Source: CANHVK01 sp046304235
GTDB taxonomy: Bacteria; Bacteroidota; Bacteroidia; Flavobacteriales_D; Crocinitomicaceae
Length of the DNA stretch: 26,835 bases
Direction of reading: 5' to 3'
NCBI GenBank assembly: GCA_046304235.1
Contig: JBKCEW010000037.1
Coordinates: forward strand, 1 to 26,835
The first letter of the stretch is position 1. Every line of letters starts with the position of its first letter. Under the pieces are notes generated by a model. The model saw nothing but the letters and a program-made list of their open reading frames with translations, was not told where the DNA came from and did not search any database. Position numbers and translations under genes: made by a program. Positions 14,831-23,815 of the stretch are shown here, in pieces.

Positions 14831-15762
14831 TAAAACTTAAAAATATCTCATTCAAAAGAGGAAATCGAATGATTCTGAATGATATTTCTTTGAAGTTAAA
14901 CAAAGGAGAAATTTTCGGGATTGTAGGGCCGAGTGGCGCAGGGAAATCAACCTTGATGCAAATCATGTCTGGGTTGTTGGATGCGGAAAATGGGGAGGTG
15001 TTTTTAGGTGGTGAACGTGTTCCTGGACCAGCCCATAGATTGATTCCAGGTCACCCAGAAATTCAATTAGTTAATCAAGAATTTGGATTAGATGTTTATC
15101 ATTCAGTAATTGAAAATCTGAGGGTTAAGGCAAATCACTTAAATGAAAAATTAAAGATTGAAATAATCCAAGAATTATTAGAATTACTTGAATTAACCCA
15201 CCTTGCAGATCACAAAGCAATCGAACTTTCAGGAGGAGAAAAACAGCGTCTTGCATTGGCGCGTGCATTAATAATGGAGTCTAAAGTCGTGTTGTTAGAT
15301 GAACCGTTTGCTCATCTTGATGCACACATAAAAAGAAGTGTAATTGATTATTTAATTCGACTGAAGAAGATAAGAAAAACAACCTTTGTGTTTGTTACAC
15401 ATGATGGTCTAGATGTGTTGACTTTTGCAGATCGAGTTGGTTATTTTAATCATTCAAAAATTGAACGTATTGATTCGCCAATGGATTTTTATAATTTTCC
15501 AAAATCAGTATCGGAAGCAAGGTTTTTTGGCGAAATTAATCAAGTGTCTATTGATAAAACGAATTATTTATTCAGACCAACACAATATTCATTAGTGCCA
15601 ACAGAAAAATTTTCAGTTGAGATTAAATTGACTTTCAAAGAAAAAATATTCGCTGGTCCATTTATGATGTTTATTTTTAAATCTAACAATCGAAATACGA
15701 TTACTTTATTTGACACAAAGGATATTTCAGATGCCGATAAAATCTATATCGAAAAAAATTAG
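14827..15762 (+). CDS. ABC transporter ATP-binding protein (PotA/FbpC-like), no permease nearby
   Basis: 311 residues. Walker A GPSGAGKST is at 34-42 (Lys40), the Q-loop Gln at 84, the signature LSGGE at 134-138, Walker B VVLLDE at 154-159 and the H-loop His at 192. A C-terminal extension after ~residue 230 (RFFGEINQVS... LFRPTQYSLV) resembles the regulatory beta domain of PotA/FbpC-type importers of polyamines, iron or similar solutes. No permease or binding protein lies next to it; its neighbours are an unknown soluble protein and a YihY-type membrane protein, so the transported substrate is unknown. Its 3' end overlaps the next gene by 32 nt. Confidence 0.88.
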   Translation: MIKLKNISFKRGNRMILNDISLKLNKGEIFGIVGPSGAGKSTLMQIMSGLLDAENGEVFLGGERVPGPAHRLIPGHPEIQLVNQEFGLDVYHSVIENLRVKANHLNEKLKIEIIQELLELLELTHLADHKAIELSGGEKQRLALARALIMESKVVLLDEPFAHLDAHIKRSVIDYLIRLKKIRKTTFVFVTHDGLDVLTFADRVGYFNHSKIERIDSPMDFYNFPKSVSEARFFGEINQVSIDKTNYLFRPTQYSLVPTEKFSVEIKLTFKEKIFAGPFMMFIFKSNNRNTITLFDTKDISDADKIYIEKN

Positions 15763-16633
15763 AACCCTTTCTTGGAAAGAGGTTGCTCAATTGTTTAAAC
15801 AAACAGTTACTGAGTTTGCTAGTGAAAATAGTCTCTTTCATGGTGCAGCTTTGTCTTATTATACCATTTTTGCGTTAGTTCCTATTTTGTATTTAAGTAT
15901 TGTGTCTTTTGGTCAAATTATAGGTCAAGAAAAGATGTTGGATATTATTGCTTCTGTATTACGTGAGCAAGTTGGAATCAAGGATATTAATGGGATTTTA
16001 GATTTTTTAAACGAAATTAATTTTCAGCAAAGTAATTTTGCTTTACAACTTATTGGTATTGTTGTATTAATGATTTCTTCTACAGCGATTTTGTCCTCGC
16101 TAAAAAACAGCATTAATGATTTTTATGATATAGAAAAAGTACACGATAGTAAACGTAAAATGATTCTTGCTACTTTGATTGATAAAATAATTCATTTAGG
16201 GCTATTAATGTTTTTCGGACTGCTAATAATCATTACCTATTTCGCAGAATTAATTCTTCTCTCTTTTGGTGATTTGTTACTTGGAAAACTAAATTACCTT
16301 CACTTTATATTTGATTTCCTAACCCAACATTTTGTCCCGTTATTGACAAATTTCACTATATTTTTCTTTCTTTTTAAGTATGTTTCGGACGGTATTGTTA
16401 GGTCAAAACTAGCCGCTGCAGGGGCATTGATTACAGCTACTTTATTGTATCTAGGACAGTTATTGATAAAGTATTATTTAACACATTATTTTTTCGCTAG
16501 AGATACAGGTATTGCAGGTACAATATTAGTATTACTAACTTGGGTATATTATACTTCTCAAATAATCTTCTTTGGGGCAAAATTCATTGCTGTTTACGCA
16601 AAGATATTAGGAGAACCGATACAGGTTAAATAA
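15731..16633 (+). CDS. YihY/UPF0761 family inner-membrane protein
   Basis: 301 residues from ATG 15731. The frame is open a little further upstream, but that part lies inside the ABC gene and no other ATG is there. Family features are SLFHGAALSYYTIFALVPILY near the N-terminus, then about six membrane segments, and the C-terminal GTILVLLTWVYYTSQIIFFG followed by GAKFIAVYA. The family was once mislabelled RNase BN; its role is unknown. It overlaps the ABC ATPase gene by 32 nt, so it could be the membrane partner, but this family is not known to act as an ABC permease. Confidence 0.87.
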   Translation: MPIKSISKKIRTLSWKEVAQLFKQTVTEFASENSLFHGAALSYYTIFALVPILYLSIVSFGQIIGQEKMLDIIASVLREQVGIKDINGILDFLNEINFQQSNFALQLIGIVVLMISSTAILSSLKNSINDFYDIEKVHDSKRKMILATLIDKIIHLGLLMFFGLLIIITYFAELILLSFGDLLLGKLNYLHFIFDFLTQHFVPLLTNFTIFFFLFKYVSDGIVRSKLAAAGALITATLLYLGQLLIKYYLTHYFFARDTGIAGTILVLLTWVYYTSQIIFFGAKFIAVYAKILGEPIQVK

Positions 16634-16699
16634 AGCATTACTTAAATAGAATTTCGTTAGTATATACAAAATCAAGATTTTTTAAATAAATTTACTATC

Positions 16700-16731
16700 A
16701 AGTGAAGATTTTAAAATTAATATTTTCACTT
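16700..16731. other. AT-rich hairpin upstream of TPR gene
   Basis: AAGTGAA (16700-16706) pairs with TTCACTT (16725-16731), extended by three more pairs including one G-T. It ends 7 nt before the ATG at 16739. It could be a 5' leader structure or an operator; no clear promoter is visible in this 105-nt gap. Confidence 0.35.
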
Positions 16732-16738
16732 TAAGTAT

Positions 16739-17485
16739 ATGTTGAAAGTATCTTACATATTATCTCTTTTTTTAACTTATAGTTTTCTAGCTTACAATCA
16801 GAAAACAGCAGAAGATCTTGTTCAAGATGGATTTGAAAAAGTTGTTTCAAATAATCATAAAGGAGCGATTACTGATTTCACAAAAGCATTGAAAATTAAT
16901 CCTTCTTTAACCGAAGCTTATGTTGCACGTGCAAAATCAAAAAAATCATTAGGTAAACTTCAAAGTGCAATTGCTGATTATAACCGTGTACTAAAAATTA
17001 ATCCTTATGATCCTGAATCTTATAATGCTCGTGGAGAAATTTATCTTTCTTTAGGACATTTCACTGAATCAATTTCTGACTTTACATCTACACTACATAT
17101 TAATAAAAAGCATGCAATAGCCCATTATAATCGTGGTTTTGCATATCAATCTACGGGTGATTATAAGCAGGCTATGAAAGATTATGATAAAGCTTTAGAA
17201 ATTAATTCAAGTTTTGCTGAAGTGTATTTTGAGATAGGTAATATTATGGCTATTAAAGGTAGATACTCTGAAGCGATACAACAATTTGATAAATCTATTG
17301 GGATTAAAGCCGATTTTTCCAAAAGTTATATTGCACGTGGTGTAGCAAAAATTAAAACAGGCGATAACACCGATGGTTGTAATGATTTATCAAAAGCGAA
17401 AGAACTTGGAGATAAAGGCGTTGATAGTTTAATTCAATTGTTTTGTGAATCAAAAAAACAAACGGAGGGTAGAGAGGAGCGTTAA
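16739..17485 (+). CDS. Exported TPR repeat protein
   Basis: 248 residues. A signal-peptide-like start (MLKVSYILSLFLTYSFLAYNQ) is followed by about six TPR units, for example AIADYNRVLKINPYDPESYN, AIAHYNRGFAYQSTGDYKQA and AIQQFDKSIGIKADFSKSY. It ends with a GCNDLSKAKELGDKGVDSL unit close in style to the end of the TPR protein at 8907-9956, so the two may be paralogs. The function is probably protein binding in the periplasm. The stop and the recQ start share one base (TAATG), so the genes are coupled although their products seem unrelated. Confidence 0.85.
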   Translation: MLKVSYILSLFLTYSFLAYNQKTAEDLVQDGFEKVVSNNHKGAITDFTKALKINPSLTEAYVARAKSKKSLGKLQSAIADYNRVLKINPYDPESYNARGEIYLSLGHFTESISDFTSTLHINKKHAIAHYNRGFAYQSTGDYKQAMKDYDKALEINSSFAEVYFEIGNIMAIKGRYSEAIQQFDKSIGIKADFSKSYIARGVAKIKTGDNTDGCNDLSKAKELGDKGVDSLIQLFCESKKQTEGREER

Positions 17486-19383
17486 TGAAAGAAAGTATAA
17501 ACATATTAAAACGTGTTTGGGGATTTGATAGTTTCAGGCCTTTACAGGAGGAAATTGTCGAAAACGCAATAAACGGAAAAGATACCCTTGCTTTATTACC
17601 CACAGGTGGTGGTAAATCAATTTGTTTTCAAGTTCCTGGGTTGGCGAGAGAGGGTGTTTGTATTGTTGTTTCTCCTTTGATTGCACTCATGCAAGATCAA
17701 GTTGATCAATTAGAAAAACGAGGTGTTAGAGCCAAAGCTATCACAAGTTTAATGTCCCATCGCGAAATTGATTTGACGCTTGATTTAGCTCGATTTGGTG
17801 GCTTAGATTTTTTATATACTTCTCCTGAAAGATTAAAATCTAGGACTTTCATAGAGCGGTTTAAATTAATGCAAGTTTCCCTGATTGTAGTTGATGAAGC
17901 GCATTGTATATCAGAGTGGGGACATGATTTTCGTCCTCCTTATAGAGAAATTGCTTTATTGAGAAAATACCAACCCAATGTCCCGATAATGGCAGTTACT
18001 GCTACCGCTACTCAAGAGGTAAAAGAAGATATTATTAAACAATTAAATTTAAAGTCACCTTCGGTATTTGAAGCTTCTTTCAGTAGAGAAAATTTGAGTT
18101 ACGAGGTGTATGTAGTTCAAAATAAAGAAAATGCTGTTGTAAGATGGATTCAAAAATTTCCTGATTTTTGTGGTATTATTTATTGTCAAACTAGAAAAAG
18201 TGTTAAGGAATTAGCAAATCAATTGGCTCTGAATGGAATTCAAACAGGGATATATCATGGTGGGTTGGATGCTGAATCTCGTAAATCGATGATGGAGAAT
18301 TGGTTATCTAATCGTGTTCCTATCATGATTGCTACGAATGCTTTTGGAATGGGAATCGACAAACCTGATGTTCGTTATGTTTTGCATTATGAGTTCCCGA
18401 ATAACCTAGAAGCGTATTTTCAAGAATCGGGTAGAGCAGGACGTGATGGGAAATCCTCTAGAACGTTGGTTTTGATTAAAGATGATGAGATGGAAAAACA
18501 TAAATTGCTCATCGAACAACAATTTCCTCCTATCGAAACAATTAAATCAACGTATCGTGCTTTGTGTAATTATCTGCATTTAGCTATTGGTTCGGGTGAA
18601 GGAGAAACTTTTCCTATTCAATTAAATACACTTTGTTCAACCTATCGTTTAGAATTAATTCCGACTTTTCAATCGTTGAAAATTTTGGAAATGAATGGAG
18701 ATATTTTGTTCAGTGAAAGTGTTTTTACTCCCACAAAATTGAAGTTTTTAGTTGGTAATACCAGTTTGTATAGTTTTCAAATTAAATACGAACGTATTTC
18801 TAAATTAATTGCTTTTTTAACAAGAAGTTATCCTGGTATTTTTGATTATTATTTTGCGATAAACGAAGATTTTGTTTCTAAAAAAATTGGAGTGACAGAA
18901 AGCGAACTTGTTAAACAATTGGAGTTTTTGGAAAAGAATGGAATGGTTGATATTTCATGGAAATCAGATGCTCCTAAAGTTACTTTTTTACACGAACGAC
19001 TTCCTGATGACCATATGCGTTTAACCGATGAGGTATATAGAAATAGAAAGGAACGAGCTTTTAATCGCTTTGAAAAAGCAAGTGAATATGTCACGGGAAC
19101 ACATTGCAGAGAGCAATTCTTATTAGCTTATTTTGGGCAGTCTTCTCAACCCTGTGGACGTTGTGATTATTGTAAATCGAAGCGAAAAGTCCAAAAAACC
19201 ATGTTAGAGATTGCCTCTATTATTGTTTTTCAATTGAAATCTAACCCAAAATCTTTCCTTGAACTTGAAAATCAAATTGGTGAACAATATAATTCAGAAA
19301 TCAAAAAAGCGTTACAACATCTATTAATGGAGCAAAAAATCGAATTTTCTAACGGAAATTATCAATTAAACATTAACCATTAA
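17485..19383 (+). CDS. recQ: ATP-dependent DNA helicase RecQ
   Basis: 632 residues. It is a superfamily 2 helicase (3' to 5') for recombination and fork repair. Motif 0 (WGFDSFRPLQEEIV) is near residue 12, Walker A TGGGKS at 40-45 and DEAH at 137-140. TATATQEVKEDI, then MIATNAFGMGIDKPDVRYV and ESGRAGRDG belong to the helicase C domain. The RecQ zinc site has Cys541, Cys557, Cys560 and Cys563. A winged-helix region appears to lie before the zinc motif (ESELVKQLEFLEKNGMVD), and only about 70 residues follow it, with no recognisable HRDC domain. The start overlaps the TPR gene stop. It converges on the M1 peptidase gene with a 5-nt gap. Confidence 0.93.
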   Translation: MKESINILKRVWGFDSFRPLQEEIVENAINGKDTLALLPTGGGKSICFQVPGLAREGVCIVVSPLIALMQDQVDQLEKRGVRAKAITSLMSHREIDLTLDLARFGGLDFLYTSPERLKSRTFIERFKLMQVSLIVVDEAHCISEWGHDFRPPYREIALLRKYQPNVPIMAVTATATQEVKEDIIKQLNLKSPSVFEASFSRENLSYEVYVVQNKENAVVRWIQKFPDFCGIIYCQTRKSVKELANQLALNGIQTGIYHGGLDAESRKSMMENWLSNRVPIMIATNAFGMGIDKPDVRYVLHYEFPNNLEAYFQESGRAGRDGKSSRTLVLIKDDEMEKHKLLIEQQFPPIETIKSTYRALCNYLHLAIGSGEGETFPIQLNTLCSTYRLELIPTFQSLKILEMNGDILFSESVFTPTKLKFLVGNTSLYSFQIKYERISKLIAFLTRSYPGIFDYYFAINEDFVSKKIGVTESELVKQLEFLEKNGMVDISWKSDAPKVTFLHERLPDDHMRLTDEVYRNRKERAFNRFEKASEYVTGTHCREQFLLAYFGQSSQPCGRCDYCKSKRKVQKTMLEIASIIVFQLKSNPKSFLELENQIGEQYNSEIKKALQHLLMEQKIEFSNGNYQLNINH

Positions 19384-19388
19384 ACTTT

Positions 19389-22337
19389 TTATTTCTTAAT
19401 TATTCCAGAATTCACAAAGTTCAACATAAGAGTGAAACGGATATAATTACTGTAATTTATTGATAAATCTCCTAGGTTTTTCGTTTGATATACAGGGAAA
19501 TATAACCCGAAATAATTTTCAAATTTCAAACCAATACCAGAAACCATTGCTTCTTCCATTTTTCCTGAATGTTGAAAATGTGCATAATCTGTATATATTC
19601 CTAAAAAGTTAATGTATGGAATAGTGATAAACGTATTTGCAGAAACAACTTGTTTGGAAGTAATTAAATTACTGTTAGTTCGTAAATTACCCATTTTATC
19701 AATCGCCATGTTTCCATTTCCAAAGCGATTATTAAAGTAATTTTCATAATAGAAATCTTGAATTCCATTTAATCCTGATACATTGATTCCGTGTCTATTA
19801 ATTAGCGAATTACTTCCTTTTATGTAATATACATTTCCAGCAAATAAACGAAGTGAAATAGGGTGCTTTTTATTTTTTAGTTGATAGTTAAAATTCAAAT
19901 CTGCTTCACCTAATAATCGTTGTGTGTTTGTTTTTTCGTTTGAGATAGTTGTTTGTAACCATTCGTTTCTGATTTCAAAAGTGGCTTTGTATTTTGTTTT
20001 GGTAATCCCCATTCGATACCTCACAAAAGCTCCATTTTCAGTTGTGTTACTTTTTAAATAGTCTGTGTATGTTCCTTGTAAAAGTATATTTGCATGTATG
20101 TCTTTTTTGGCTTTCAATGTTCCTAGGGTTACATATAAAAATGGGGAATAGTTAATGTATTTTGATGTGTTTTTGAAATAGGAAGTATCCATTCCAAAAG
20201 ATTTTACGGATGCTCCTAATCGAATGGTATTAAACAAATAACTTGGGAAAGCATTGTAACTCATTTCTGAAAAACCATTAAGATTCGATGAACCAAATCC
20301 ATACATTGGTGCTATAGCATATTGGAATTTAGGTAATTCAACCATGTAATTATGTAAAATTACCCCTAATGATAGTTTATCAATATGATTTCCAGTGATT
20401 ATTGGAGAATAATTAATGGTAGTTTTATTTGTATTCCTTGCTCCAGTTAAAAATTGAAAATGAATCGGTTCTAATTTTTTGAATAACTGTTCTTTTTTCC
20501 ATGTATTGTTTGTTCTATTTAATTCCGGAATGAAACGGTTTGAATCCAAATGAAATGCGTCGATATCTGTTCGGTTAAAGGACACAAATTCTTTGTTTTT
20601 TATTGGATTAGTCCAATGACTTTCAACCAACTCACCTTTCACATACCCTTGAACGAGTGCCGGACCATGAATAGCTCCTTTATTTTTTACTTTCACGACG
20701 AGTTGATTATTCGCTTCTTTAACTGATGAAAGTTTGTAATCCATGTGTTTTGTAGTATTAATAAGTTCATCAAAAATCCAATCTAAATTTTTACCACTTA
20801 CTCGTTCATACACTTCTTTTAAATCTTCTGGTTGTGGATGTTTGAATTTCCATTCATTAAAATATGTTTGGGCACATTTATCATAAAGTGAATCACCTAG
20901 ATATTTGTGTAAATAAGTCATGATTAATCCTGTTTTTCCATATACAATCGCTCCGTAATTTGTGCTTGTATATTGGTCGGCACGAAGATTTAATGGCTGA
21001 TCCAATCCTAATGATGCAAGTGTTCGGTAATTGATATCATTTTCATCGTGATAATCTAATTTTTTAGAACGACAAAGTACTTGATAACCTTTGTTTTTAA
21101 TGGGTGTATTTGGATATTTCTTCAACCAATAGCGAACTTCATTAAATGTGTTCATACCTTCGTCCATCCAGGCATGGTCTCGTTCGTTACTTCCTAGTAT
21201 ACCATAAAACCAATTATGTCCCACTTCATGCATGATTACTCGCTCCAAGGATGCATCATCCGATTCATTGCCAATAACGGTTATCATTGGATATTCCATT
21301 CCTCCTCCTGCAGCAATCGTACCGTCAATAGCACTTACATGGTGATATTGATAGTCTCCATTCCATTTTGAATAATAATAGGTTGCATCATGTAAATACT
21401 CAAGTGATTTTTTCCATGTTCGGTAATTTTCCGGAGTAAAATACGCCCACGTTGAAACCTTATTTTTAGAATTAGGTAATTCAACTTCTCCGTGTAACAC
21501 CTGAAAATGTTTATCAGCAAACCATGCAAAATCATGAATGTTGTTTTGGGTAAATCGAATTGTTTTGGTTTGCTTTGAACTAATAATTAATGCATTTCTC
21601 TTTTGTTCAAAGTATTTGTCGTTATTTATTTCGTTTTTAGTTAGTTCAGCCAATTGCATTAATTTTATTAATTCCTCTTGATTTTGCATTTCACCGGTTG
21701 CGGCAAGTATGTAATTTTCTGGTAAAGTAATGCTTACATCAAAACTTCCAAATTCAGAATAAAATTCTCCTTGGTTTATATACGGCATAGCGTGCCAACC
21801 ATTTTTGTCATAAACAGCAGGTTTTGGATACCATTGCGTGATAAAATAGGCTTGGTCTGTATGTCCCAATCGTGAAACAGAAGCATCTGGAAGTTTTACT
21901 TTAAAAGGGGTAGTGATAGTGATTTTACTTCTAGGAGGTAAAGGTTGATTTAGTGTAATTACACAGACATCTTGATTCTTTTTGTCATAATTCCAGACAG
22001 TATTTTGTCCATTTACTTTAAAATCAAGGGAGTCAATATATCCATTGAATTCAGGATTGTCTAACGCTGTGTTATTTGAACCTGATTTTTCTCGCATTAA
22101 TTGTTTTGCTAACGCTGTTTTCTTATTGCGGTAGGCATTAGGCCACAAATGAAAATAAAGTGATTTTAATGTGTCTGGTGAATTGTTAATATATTCAATT
22201 TCTTCAAATGCAGCTAATTCATGTTTGACATCATTCAATGAAACATTTAATTTATAATTAGTTGTTTGTTGCCAATATTTTTGGGAAAAACTAGTTAAGG
22301 CACAAATTAATGTACCGATTAGAATTAATTTTTTCAT
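19389..22337 (-). CDS. M1 family metallopeptidase with probable C-terminal outer-membrane beta-barrel
   Basis: 982 residues. A signal peptide (MKKLILIGTLICALTSFSQ) is followed by an M1 aminopeptidase-like N-terminal domain and a gluzincin catalytic domain. The zinc motif is His370-Glu371-x-x-His374 with the third ligand Glu393 after 18 residues (MDEGMN), and GGGMEYP (344-350) stands for the usual GAMEN exopeptidase loop. From about residue 640 to the end the sequence shows alternating hydrophobic/aromatic strands typical of an outer-membrane barrel (for example FLYVTLGTLKAKKDIHANIL, FNYQLKNKKHPISLRLFAG), close to the C-terminus YIRFTLMLNF. It is probably an outer-membrane-anchored peptidase. 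The barrel is my inference. The pirin gene lies 8 nt upstream. Confidence 0.88.
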   Translation of the reverse strand: MKKLILIGTLICALTSFSQKYWQQTTNYKLNVSLNDVKHELAAFEEIEYINNSPDTLKSLYFHLWPNAYRNKKTALAKQLMREKSGSNNTALDNPEFNGYIDSLDFKVNGQNTVWNYDKKNQDVCVITLNQPLPPRSKITITTPFKVKLPDASVSRLGHTDQAYFITQWYPKPAVYDKNGWHAMPYINQGEFYSEFGSFDVSITLPENYILAATGEMQNQEELIKLMQLAELTKNEINNDKYFEQKRNALIISSKQTKTIRFTQNNIHDFAWFADKHFQVLHGEVELPNSKNKVSTWAYFTPENYRTWKKSLEYLHDATYYYSKWNGDYQYHHVSAIDGTIAAGGGMEYPMITVIGNESDDASLERVIMHEVGHNWFYGILGSNERDHAWMDEGMNTFNEVRYWLKKYPNTPIKNKGYQVLCRSKKLDYHDENDINYRTLASLGLDQPLNLRADQYTSTNYGAIVYGKTGLIMTYLHKYLGDSLYDKCAQTYFNEWKFKHPQPEDLKEVYERVSGKNLDWIFDELINTTKHMDYKLSSVKEANNQLVVKVKNKGAIHGPALVQGYVKGELVESHWTNPIKNKEFVSFNRTDIDAFHLDSNRFIPELNRTNNTWKKEQLFKKLEPIHFQFLTGARNTNKTTINYSPIITGNHIDKLSLGVILHNYMVELPKFQYAIAPMYGFGSSNLNGFSEMSYNAFPSYLFNTIRLGASVKSFGMDTSYFKNTSKYINYSPFLYVTLGTLKAKKDIHANILLQGTYTDYLKSNTTENGAFVRYRMGITKTKYKATFEIRNEWLQTTISNEKTNTQRLLGEADLNFNYQLKNKKHPISLRLFAGNVYYIKGSNSLINRHGINVSGLNGIQDFYYENYFNNRFGNGNMAIDKMGNLRTNSNLITSKQVVSANTFITIPYINFLGIYTDYAHFQHSGKMEEAMVSGIGLKFENYFGLYFPVYQTKNLGDLSINYSNYIRFTLMLNFVNSGIIKK

Positions 22338-22345
22338 TGATTTAA

Positions 22346-23446
22346 TTATGATTTTGTTTCTATTGTTCCGTCAGCATGTTTTGCAAATCTTCCACGAGTT
22401 CTATCGTGAACTTGGTCCAAACGAGACCATGGCCAACCTCCAAATTGTGTTGCATGATAATCGTTAAATGCTTGTTGGATTTCTTCTTTGCTATTCATTA
22501 CAAAAGGACCGTATTGAATAACAGGTTCATTAATTGGTCTTCCTTGCAATACCAAAATTTTCACTTTTGCATTGGCTGATTTCAAAATCAATTGATTCGC
22601 GGCTTCAACCTCTACAGCATGATAATTAGGTATAGTTTGATTATTTATTGTTAATCCCTCTCCTTCATAATAATACAAAGTTCTGTTGATGCCTTCCGAT
22701 GCTTTAGGGAGTTCAAAAGTAGCGCCTGCTTCCATCGTGATATTCCAAACGGCAACTTCATTATTTTTATCTGCTGCCCAAGAGTTTGGAGGAGGAGCAA
22801 TGGGAGTTGTTTTATTTAATTCTCCAGCAATTACTTCTACGGTTGTTTTCTCCTCTTTAAACACGGGCATAATTTCTTTCCAAAGCATCTTGAAGTGAGG
22901 TTCTACCATTTTGTTTTTGCGTGGTAGATTCAACCATATTTGAAATAACTCCATCGGATTTTCTTTCTCCTCGTGAATTAATGGAAACATTTCTGAATGT
23001 TGTACTCCTTTTCCGGCGGTCATCCATTGTACATCTCCATCACCATAACGACCAGCAGCCCCCATCGAATCTGCATGGTCTACCAATCCCTCTCGTACTA
23101 CTGTAATCGTCTCAAACCCTCGGTGTGGATGTCCTGGGAATCCAGGAACGGTTTGACCGTGATACATTCTGAATCCATCTTTGATTATGAAATCACTGCC
23201 CATGTGTCTGCCTTCCATTGAGGTGGTTGGACCCATTTCAGCATTTCCCTTCGGAAATTTATCTTCGTGGTGTACACAAAATAAAAAAGGATCAGCAGTT
23301 TCCCATTGAAAACCCAATGGTTTGATAGATTTAATTGTATTCATGGTAGTATTTTTAGCATTTTTTGATTGACTGAATGTTAGAGTAGGTAAGCCTAGTG
23401 CGGCAAAACCTAATCCAATACGAGAAAGAAAATTACGACGTTGCAT
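22346..23446 (-). CDS. Pirin family protein with Tat-type signal
   Basis: 366 residues. The N-terminus RRNFLSRIGLGFAALGLPTL has the twin-arginine, x-F-L and hydrophobic pattern of a Tat signal, with likely cleavage near residue 25. The pirin bicupin follows: the metal ligands appear as His106 and His108 (FPGHPHRGFET) and His150 and Glu152 (GKGVQHSEMFP). The C-terminal half has a second cupin. Cytoplasmic pirins are non-haem iron proteins, some with quercetinase activity; export by Tat would fit a folded metalloprotein. An internal ATG (Met35) would give a cytoplasmic form, but the signal is so clear that I prefer the long start. It precedes the M1 peptidase gene in one operon. Confidence 0.88.
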   Translation of the reverse strand: MQRRNFLSRIGLGFAALGLPTLTFSQSKNAKNTTMNTIKSIKPLGFQWETADPFLFCVHHEDKFPKGNAEMGPTTSMEGRHMGSDFIIKDGFRMYHGQTVPGFPGHPHRGFETITVVREGLVDHADSMGAAGRYGDGDVQWMTAGKGVQHSEMFPLIHEEKENPMELFQIWLNLPRKNKMVEPHFKMLWKEIMPVFKEEKTTVEVIAGELNKTTPIAPPPNSWAADKNNEVAVWNITMEAGATFELPKASEGINRTLYYYEGEGLTINNQTIPNYHAVEVEAANQLILKSANAKVKILVLQGRPINEPVIQYGPFVMNSKEEIQQAFNDYHATQFGGWPWSRLDQVHDRTRGRFAKHADGTIETKS

Positions 23447-23492
23447 GAAGATTATAGATTGGAAGATTGCAAATTACAGATTGGCAGATTTT
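23447..23492. repeat. AATCTT-type repeat, inverted orientation
   Basis: Words GAAGATTATAGATT, GGAAGATTGCAAATTACAGATT and GGCAGATTTT are the complement of the AATCTTAC words at 8801-8861. They begin directly at the pirin start codon, so in each case the repeat lies in the upstream region of a gene for an exported protein. Confidence 0.65.
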
Positions 23493-23506
23493 GTTTGATG
23501 TTGCTT

Positions 23507-23563
23507 CTTTCCCCTCCATGTTTATACTGAGCTCGCCGAAGTGAGGAGGGATAAAGGGAGGTG
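23507..23563. repeat. GC-rich hairpin repeat, long copy with nested CTGAGC...CGAAG word
   Basis: CTTTCCCCTCC (23507-23517) can pair with GAGGAGGGAT (from 23543), followed by AAAGGGAGGTG. Between the arms lies ATGTTTATACTGAGCTCGCC and GAAGT. The element at 5716-5748 has the same arms but only three bases between them. The next ~200 bases (23564-23762) of this 369-nt gap show no gene, RNA or clear repeat. Confidence 0.7.
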
Positions 23564-23762
23564 AAAAGTAAAAAAAACTTGTCATTATTTTTAAATGAAA
23601 ATTGGAATTTTTGTGTTATCTAATTTATTATTTACACACAAATCTGCAATTTTTAATTCAATATCTTTAGTTATGATAAACATGTAAACAAATATACTGA
23701 AAAGAGAGTTTGTAAGTTTTGTTACAAGACCAGAATTAACATCAACTTTATAAAGGACTCAA

Positions 23763-23794
23763 TTTAAGTATTATTTTTTTTTTCGTTATTTTTG
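23763..23794 (+). promoter_or_regulatory. Candidate promoter of the FISUMP lipoprotein gene
   Basis: TATTTTTG (23787-23794) fits TAnnTTTG and lies 21 nt before the ATG. TTTA at 23763-23766, 20 nt upstream, is a one-base variant of the TTTG box. Confidence 0.4.
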
Positions 23795-23815
23795 ATTCAA
23801 GATTAAATTCTCAAT

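Noticed and set aside
22376..23221. Several + strand reading frames opposite the pirin gene
   Set aside because: They are antisense shadows of a well-recognised coding sequence and show no conserved motif.
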